The position numbers were made by a program, and so were the translations under genes. DNA of 61,194 nt from an uncultured Desulfovibrio sp. (GTDB lineage: Bacteria > Desulfobacterota > Desulfovibrionia > Desulfovibrionales > Desulfovibrionaceae): positions 1 to 61,194 of the forward strand of contig NZ_CALUYG010000012.1 in assembly GCF_944324935.1 (NCBI RefSeq), in the 5' to 3' direction. The notes under the pieces are model-generated. The model made no database searches. It saw only the letters and a program-made list of their open reading frames with translations, and was not told the origin of the DNA. Positions 58,747 through 61,194 of this stretch are shown here, one piece after another; the first letter of the stretch is position 1, and every line of letters starts with the position of its first letter.

Positions 58747-59685
58747 GTGAAAAAAATGCTTCTGTTTCTGTTGTGCCTGCTGGTCATGGCGACCGGCGCT
58801 CATGCTGCCCAGCTCAATACCGTTGCGGCCGTGGTCAACGGCAAGATCATCACCATGCTCGATCTGCAGAAGGCCGCCCTGCCGGATCTGGCGCGCGCCC
58901 GGCTCAATCCCAATGATCCCAAGCAGAGCAAGCAGGTCAATGAGGTGCTGCGCAAGGCACTGGACAACCTCATCATCAACATGCTGGTGGAGCAGGAAGC
59001 CAAACGCCTCGAAGTGACGGTCTCGGACAGCGAGGTGGATCAGGAACTCATCAATATCATGAAGGAACGCCGCCTGACCCGCGACCAGTTCGAAGCCCAG
59101 CTCAAGCGGCAGGGCCTTACCCTCGCCGAGCTGCGCGAGACCTTCAAAAGCAACATCATGCGGCAAAAGATCATGGGCATGCAGGTCGGCCGCAAGGTGG
59201 TGGTGACGCCGGAGGAGATCAAGGCGTACTACAACAAGCACAAGGATGAACTCTTCCTGCGCGACGGCCTGCATATGGGGCTGATCGTCTACCATCCCAA
59301 TACCAATGCCGGCAGCATCGCCGCGCAGATCAAGTCCGGCAAGCTGAGCTTCGCCGAGGCGGTCCGCAAGTATTCCGTGGGCCCCAACAAGGACAAGGGC
59401 GGCGATATGGGCCCGGTGGAGTGGGACAAACTCAATCCCGAATGGTCGGAGCGCCTGAACGGCATGCGGCCCGGCGACGTCACGCCGCCCTTCGTCATCC
59501 AGAAGAACATCAAGGCGCAAGTCATGCTGTTTCGCCCCGGGGTCACCGGCCCGGACAAGCCGCTGACGCTGGAAGAGGCTACCCCTCAGATCGACGCCAT
59601 CCTCCGGCAGCCCAAGGCCATGGAACGCTTTGAAGACTACATCGGTCAGCTGCGCAGCCGCGCCGTCATCGACATCAGGCTGTGA
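58747..59685 (+). CDS. surA: periplasmic peptidyl-prolyl isomerase SurA
   Basis: Chaperone/isomerase for outer-membrane proteins. GTG 58747 with GGGAGAA upstream; the signal peptide ends at AHA. The SurA_N domain (AAVVNGKIITMLDLQ) and one parvulin domain (about 175-270: KYSVGPNKDKGGDMGPVEW, then LRPGDVTPPF-like) are present, with a helical C-terminus. It has one parvulin domain, whereas E. coli SurA has two. TATACT at 58725-58730 could be a -10, but no matching -35 is seen. It probably works with BamD. Confidence 0.9.
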   Translation: MKKMLLFLLCLLVMATGAHAAQLNTVAAVVNGKIITMLDLQKAALPDLARARLNPNDPKQSKQVNEVLRKALDNLIINMLVEQEAKRLEVTVSDSEVDQELINIMKERRLTRDQFEAQLKRQGLTLAELRETFKSNIMRQKIMGMQVGRKVVVTPEEIKAYYNKHKDELFLRDGLHMGLIVYHPNTNAGSIAAQIKSGKLSFAEAVRKYSVGPNKDKGGDMGPVEWDKLNPEWSERLNGMRPGDVTPPFVIQKNIKAQVMLFRPGVTGPDKPLTLEEATPQIDAILRQPKAMERFEDYIGQLRSRAVIDIRL

Positions 59686-59704
59686 CCGGCGGAGGGGAGC
59701 GAAC

Positions 59705-60655
59705 ATGAATCTGGAAGAACTGGGCGCGGCCCTCAAAGCGGAACGCGAGCGGCGCGGCCTCGGCATCGAAGATGTGGCCAATACCCTCAAGATCGGCGCA
59801 CGACAACTGCGGGCCCTGGAAGAGGCGGACTTGGCATCCCTGCCGCATGTCGCCTATACACGCGGCTTTATCCGCTCCTACGCGAGCTTTCTCGGGTTCT
59901 CGCAGACCGAGATAGAAGAAGTGCTGCACTGCCTCGCGCCCCAGGAAAACATCGTGGCCTCCCAGGCCGTGTATACCCCCGCCGAAGAAAGCCACGGGGC
60001 CGCCATCGGCAGGGCGTTTTCCCTGATCGTGGTGCTGCTTGTCCTCATGGGAGGCGGCTACTTCCTCTGGAGCAGCGGTCTTGCCCAGAAAGGAATGGAT
60101 ATGCTGAGCGGCACACGCTCCGATACCCCCCAGGTGGCAAAACCCTCCGGCCTGCCGGAAGAAGTCAGGACGCCGCCTCCGGCCGCCGGCGAGAAAAAGA
60201 AGACGGACGAAACGCCGCAAGCCGCCGCCCCGACATCCGCCGCGTCGGCCCCCTCAACGCCCGTGCCCGCCGCACGGATGGAAGCGCCGGCCGCCACGCC
60301 GGCCCCGGCCGCACAGGCGCAAGCGGCCGCCCCGACCCCTTCCGCGCCCACCACGACAGCCGCTGCGCCTGAAAAGAAGGAAACGGCCGACGGCGGCAAT
60401 GATGTACAGCCCGGACAGCACAAGGTCATCATCATCGCCACCGAAGAATGCTGGATACACTCCAGCGCCGACAAGACGGACGTCCGCCAGTTCTCACTCA
60501 ACAAGGGCGATACCTTCGCCCTGACCTTCAGCACCCGCCTCGAACTCAAGCTCGGCAACGCCGGCGGCGTCCGCATCCGCTACGACGGCAAGGAAATGCC
60601 GCCCGCCGGCACGTCCGGCCAGGTGCGCAATCTCGTTTTCCCTCCTCAGGAGTAG
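59705..60655 (+). CDS. rodZ: RodZ-like helix-turn-helix membrane protein
   Basis: A 316-residue bitopic protein: an N-terminal HTH_25 domain (LGAALKAERERRGLGIEDVA, then RGFIRSYASFLGF), one membrane helix (about 104-124), a long Ala/Pro/Thr-rich periplasmic linker (about 140-250) and a C-terminal beta-rich DUF4115 domain (EECWIHSSADKTDVRQF). RodZ links MreB filaments to the elongasome. ATG 59705 follows GGAGGGGAG and is 20 bp after surA. Some species use such proteins as regulators, but the RodZ layout is complete. Confidence 0.85.
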   Translation: MNLEELGAALKAERERRGLGIEDVANTLKIGARQLRALEEADLASLPHVAYTRGFIRSYASFLGFSQTEIEEVLHCLAPQENIVASQAVYTPAEESHGAAIGRAFSLIVVLLVLMGGGYFLWSSGLAQKGMDMLSGTRSDTPQVAKPSGLPEEVRTPPPAAGEKKKTDETPQAAAPTSAASAPSTPVPAARMEAPAATPAPAAQAQAAAPTPSAPTTTAAAPEKKETADGGNDVQPGQHKVIIIATEECWIHSSADKTDVRQFSLNKGDTFALTFSTRLELKLGNAGGVRIRYDGKEMPPAGTSGQVRNLVFPPQE

Positions 60656-60719
60656 TGGGGGGAGGGATGTTTATGCGGGGGAGGAGGGGCGCTTTTTGGG
60701 CAGATTGTCAATTGAAAGG

Positions 60720-61194
60720 TAACAGAGGGCCTGCCAAAAAAAGAAAGCCCCATGACAGTTGTTTTGTGAACAAACACCTCAACAACGAGGAACTGTCATG
60801 GGGCAAAAACACCTTACCAAAACTCACAGAGAAATCATAGAGCGGCTTCTGGGGGAAAAATCCCTCAGGAGCATTGCCGGGCTTCTCGGCTACAGCCCAG
60901 CGGCCATTTCAAGGGAAGTCCGGCGAAACGCCAAGAAAAACGGCAGATATGATGCACAGGCCGCTCAAAGGCGGGCCGACTGGCGTGCCTCAAACGATAA
61001 GAACGCGGGAAAGCGGACGGCTTTTCTTACCGCCTCTGTGCGGGAGGGATTGAGGAATGACTGGTCCCCGGAGCAAATTGCGGGCCGCCTGCGACAGGAC
61101 TTTCCCGAAGATCCGGCACGGCACATTTCCTTCAAAAGCATGTATCGCTGGATCAGCAAGGATTCCCGACAATACGAGAAGGGAAGGCCGCTCA
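60720..61194 (+). mobile_element. IS30-family insertion sequence, left part
   Basis: Begins somewhere near 60720, just after rodZ, and runs off the window. The transposase start region contains a 14-bp perfect inverted repeat: 60747-60760 (GCCCCATGACAGTT) with 60791-60804, so the start codon and much of the leader would be folded in a longer transcript. The terminal repeats and target duplication cannot be fixed because the right end is outside the window. Confidence 0.7.
60798..61194 (+). CDS. IS30-family transposase (N-terminal part, cut by window end)
   Basis: Begins MGQKHLTKTHREIIERLLGE and carries an IS30-type N-terminal helix-turn-helix (SLRSIAGLLGYSPAAISREV, then RRNAKKNGRYDA). Further segments are RREGLRNDWSPEQIAGRL-like and FKSMYRWISKD, both typical of the family. 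GAGG at 60787-60790 is the ribosome site. The catalytic DDE residues would lie downstream and are not in view, so activity cannot be judged. Confidence 0.88.
   Translation, partial: MGQKHLTKTHREIIERLLGEKSLRSIAGLLGYSPAAISREVRRNAKKNGRYDAQAAQRRADWRASNDKNAGKRTAFLTASVREGLRNDWSPEQIAGRLRQDFPEDPARHISFKSMYRWISKDSRQYEKGRPL

Noticed and set aside
1-61194. tRNA and rRNA genes
   Set aside because: Apart from the tmRNA I saw no cloverleaf with CCA/T-arm pattern and no rRNA-like sequence; a tRNA scan would be needed to exclude a missed one.

Overview
This window comes from a GC-rich Gram-negative anaerobe, most likely a Desulfovibrio-like sulfate reducer (Desulfovibrionaceae, Desulfobacterota). I infer this from the gene content: envelope genes bamD, lolA, surA and an autotransporter; a YedE/YedF selenium locus plus selA; an in-frame UGA in a HesB-like gene; a tmRNA tag of the form ANNDYEYACAA; and an RdgC-like gene with its usual small partner. 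No alignment or database search was run, so the genus is inference. Most of the sequence is ordinary chromosomal core, densely packed with short overlaps.

Layout. 0.3-9.7 kb: aspA; a convergent M23 peptidase; pcm, mrp and pgsA; a chain of small gene, FtsB-like, TPR protein, sensor-like lipoprotein; fbp. 10.6-13.8 kb: tsaD, then the overlapping chain trxA-trxB-bamD ending in a strong terminator. 13.8-26.2 kb: a CDF transporter with three C-terminal repeats; divergent engB/efp; ftsK, lolA, a HAD phosphatase, an rdgC-like pair, an orphan DppB/DppC permease pair, recN. 26.9-27.8 kb: a small unknown gene, then ssrA (tmRNA). 27.97-29.79 kb: an AT-richer two-gene cassette beside the tmRNA 3' end (Cys-rich methyltransferase-like protein plus a DUF1848 protein with a Cys cluster). 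29.9-30.8 kb: an exported phosphatase. 30.8-32.4 kb: 1.6 kb of repeats without genes. 32.4-42.2 kb: the folC-selA-M18 aminopeptidase chain, a large GT2 protein, greA, an MprF-like membrane protein. 42.4-46.3 kb: an autotransporter divergent from an XRE regulator, and a small gene. 46.9-49.7 kb: yedE-yedF-DUF3343-sugar kinase. 50-53.3 kb: ATP-grasp protein with a small membrane partner, pyrR, and two tandem HesB-like genes, the second read through UGA as selenocysteine. 53.6-60.7 kb: mfd, a SurA-like lipoprotein, surA, rodZ. 60.8 kb to the end: the start of an IS30-family element.

How it fits together. Selenium is the recurring theme: selA makes Sec-tRNA, the yedE cluster probably supplies or handles selenium, and the second HesB-like gene would consume Sec. 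A second theme is the intergenic space. Three dispersed repeat families sit almost only between genes. One of them is a terminator-like unit whose orientation at all three of its sites matches the gene that ends next to it.

The strongest leads are the Cys/Sec HesB tandem with equivalent hairpins, the tmRNA-adjacent Cys-rich methyltransferase/DUF1848 cassette, and the oriented terminator-like repeats.
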